Of a stretch of 64,000 bases of DNA, positions 62,371 through 64,000 are shown piece by piece. The DNA is from Janthinobacterium aquaticum. GTDB lineage: Bacteria > Pseudomonadota > Gammaproteobacteria > Burkholderiales > Burkholderiaceae_D. Location of the stretch: positions 248,001-312,000 of the forward strand of contig NZ_WFLK01000004.1 of NCBI RefSeq assembly GCF_009208565.1. Direction: 5' to 3'. Under the pieces are notes generated by a model. That model was not told where the DNA came from. It saw nothing but the letters and a program-made list of their open reading frames with translations, and made no database searches. Each line of letters starts with the position of its first letter. Within the stretch, counting starts at the first letter, position 1. The position numbers and the translations under genes were made by a program.

Positions 62371-64000
62371 ATGTCAGATCAACTGAACCCGGTAACGACC
62401 CAGATCGCTGCCGATCCGGATATGCAGGAAACCAAGGAGTGGCTGGACGCACTCGAAGCCGTACTGGAAAATGAAGGTCCGGAACGCGCGCATTACCTGA
62501 TGGAACGACTGGTTGACCTGGCACGCCGCCGTGGCGCCCAGATTCCGTTCTCCAGCACCACCGCCTACGTCAACACCATTCCTACCAAACAAGAAGCACA
62601 CTGCCCGGGCAACCTGGAATACGAAGAGCGCCTGCGCTCGTGGATGCGCTGGAACGCCATGGCCATGGTGGTCAAGGCCAACCGCGCCGACGGTGACCTA
62701 GGTGGCCACTTGTCCTCGTTCGCCTCGCTGGCCAACATGCTGGGCATTGGCTTCAACCATTTCTGGCACGCACCGACCGCCGACCATGGCGGCGACCTGC
62801 TGTACATCCAAGGTCACTCCTCGCCAGGCGTCTACGCGCGCGCGTTCCTGGAAGGTCGCCTGTCGGAAGAGCAGATGCTGAACTTCCGCAAGGAAGTCGA
62901 TGGCAAGGGCCTGTCGTCGTACCCGCATCCGAAGCTGATGCCGGACTTCTGGCAGTTCCCGACCGTGTCGATGGGCCTGGGCCCGCACATGGCAATCTAC
63001 CAGGCGCGCTTCCTGAAATACCTGCACGCACGCGGCATTGCCAAGACCGACAACCGCAAGGTCTGGGCCTTCTGTGGCGACGGCGAGATGGACGAGCCGG
63101 AGTCGCTGGGCGCGATCGGCCTGGCCGCACGCGACATGCTCGACAACCTGGTGATCGTGGTCAACTGCAACCTGCAGCGCCTGGACGGCCCGGTACGCGG
63201 CAACACCAAGATCATCCAGGAGCTGGAAGGCGAATTCCGTGGCGCCGGCTGGAACGTGGTCAAAGTCATCTGGGGCCCGGGCTGGGACGCCCTGCTGGCA
63301 CAGGACAAGGACGGCATCCTGCAACAGGTAATGATGGAAACCGTCGACGGCGAATACCAGAACTACAAAGCCAAGGACGGCGCCTACGTGCGCAAGCACT
63401 TCTTCGGCAAGCATCCGAAGCTGCTCGAAATGGTCGCCAACATGAGCGACGACGACATCTGGCGCCTGACCCGTGGCGGCCACGATCCGCACAAAATCTA
63501 CGCAGCGTTCAAGGTTGCGCAGGAAACCAAAGGCCAGCCGACCGTGCTGCTGGTGAAAACCGTCAAGGGCTACGGCATGGGCAAATCGGGTGAAGCGCGC
63601 AACACCGCTCACCAGACCAAAAAGCTCGACGACGAAGCGATCAAGGAAATGCGCGACCGCTTCTCGCTGCCGATTGCCGACGACAAACTGGCCGATATTC
63701 CATTCTTCAAGCCAGCCGACGACGCGCCGGAAATGATCTACCTGCAAGAGCGCCGCAAGGCCCTGGGTGGCTACCTGCCGTCGCGCCGCCAGAAGGCCGA
63801 AGAAACCCTGCCGGTGCCAGCACTGGACGTGTTCAAGAACGTGCTTGACGCAACCCCTGAAGGCCGTGAAATCTCGACCACGCAGGCGTTTGTTCGCGTG
63901 ATCTCGACGCTGCTGAAAGACCCGAACCTGGGCCAGCGCGTGGTGCCTATCCTGGTTGATGAATCGCGTACCTTCGGCATGGAAGGCCTGTTCCGCCAGA
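62371..64000 (+). CDS. aceE: Pyruvate dehydrogenase E1 component (homodimeric), 3-prime end outside the window
   Basis: The first 543 residues of an expected length near 890-900 are present, starting MSDQLNPVTTQIAADPDMQE. The thiamine diphosphate motif runs from GDGEMDEPESLGAIGLAARD to NCNLQRLDGPVRGN, and the homodimeric-type hallmarks GHSSPGVYARAF and HPKLMPDFWQFPTVSMGLGP are clear. E1 decarboxylates pyruvate and acetylates the lipoyl group of E2. A strong promoter and a palindromic operator lie upstream. The aceF and lpd genes would be expected beyond the edge. Confidence 0.97.
   Translation, partial: MSDQLNPVTTQIAADPDMQETKEWLDALEAVLENEGPERAHYLMERLVDLARRRGAQIPFSSTTAYVNTIPTKQEAHCPGNLEYEERLRSWMRWNAMAMVVKANRADGDLGGHLSSFASLANMLGIGFNHFWHAPTADHGGDLLYIQGHSSPGVYARAFLEGRLSEEQMLNFRKEVDGKGLSSYPHPKLMPDFWQFPTVSMGLGPHMAIYQARFLKYLHARGIAKTDNRKVWAFCGDGEMDEPESLGAIGLAARDMLDNLVIVVNCNLQRLDGPVRGNTKIIQELEGEFRGAGWNVVKVIWGPGWDALLAQDKDGILQQVMMETVDGEYQNYKAKDGAYVRKHFFGKHPKLLEMVANMSDDDIWRLTRGGHDPHKIYAAFKVAQETKGQPTVLLVKTVKGYGMGKSGEARNTAHQTKKLDDEAIKEMRDRFSLPIADDKLADIPFFKPADDAPEMIYLQERRKALGGYLPSRRQKAEETLPVPALDVFKNVLDATPEGREISTTQAFVRVISTLLKDPNLGQRVVPILVDESRTFGMEGLFRQ

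Overview
The window looks like chromosomal DNA of a betaproteobacterium of the Oxalobacteraceae (Janthinobacterium/Duganella/Massilia type). The reasons are GC-rich codon use, betaproteobacterial neighbourhoods (zapB-like/zapA/6S RNA/EVE protein; holC beside a DUF2486-like gene; a homodimeric-type aceE divergent from folD), a phasin, a CIRCE-controlled groESL operon and dispersed palindromic repeats. The assignment is inferred from gene content, not from a marker-gene comparison.

Layout. 1-5566: a phytanoyl-CoA dioxygenase-like gene coupled to a cut-off TIM-barrel gene, a divergent LysR regulator, a chemoreceptor, an M29-like peptidase and an unknown protein. 5575-16114: a palindromic repeat, a zinc-ribbon membrane protein, a small lipoprotein, a TPR-GGDEF diguanylate cyclase, a heterodimeric MdlAB-type ABC exporter, a phasin with a PhaR-like operator, and a cytosine deaminase/GNAT pair. 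16165-23897: a seven-gene polyol catabolic operon (binding protein, two permeases, dehydrogenase, ATPase, AraC regulator, xylulokinase) that probably takes up a pentitol or hexitol and turns it into xylulose 5-phosphate. 24021-26240: a GGDEF protein with a degenerate EAL domain and an unknown gene. 26297-33529: a tightly packed iron-uptake operon behind a Fur-box-like promoter (DUF4198, DUF3649, PepSY protein, DUF3325, FecI, FecR, TonB receptor). 33654-39904: phosphoglucomutase, a repeat cluster, a peptide transporter, a GNAT enzyme, a PadR/MFS efflux pair and a small membrane protein.

40121-52418: groESL with CIRCE and a heat-shock-like promoter, a secreted protein with an internal duplication, the zapB/zapA/6S RNA/EVE block, lgt, LysR/ilvD, a cytochrome c, a LysR/reductase pair and a branched-chain amino-acid binding protein. 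52419-58081 is the most distinctive region: an AT-rich island with three small peptides carrying 15-residue double-glycine-type leaders, two candidate immunity proteins each preceded by a stem-loop, and a GC-rich HlyD-type adaptor plus C39-peptidase ABC exporter. This is a candidate class II microcin/bacteriocin cluster. 58088-64000 returns to core genes: a DUF2486-like gene carrying a repeat, holC, prlC, folD and the first part of aceE.

No tRNA, rRNA, CRISPR array or complete insertion sequence was recognised. All functional calls rest on motif recognition by eye; no database search was possible.
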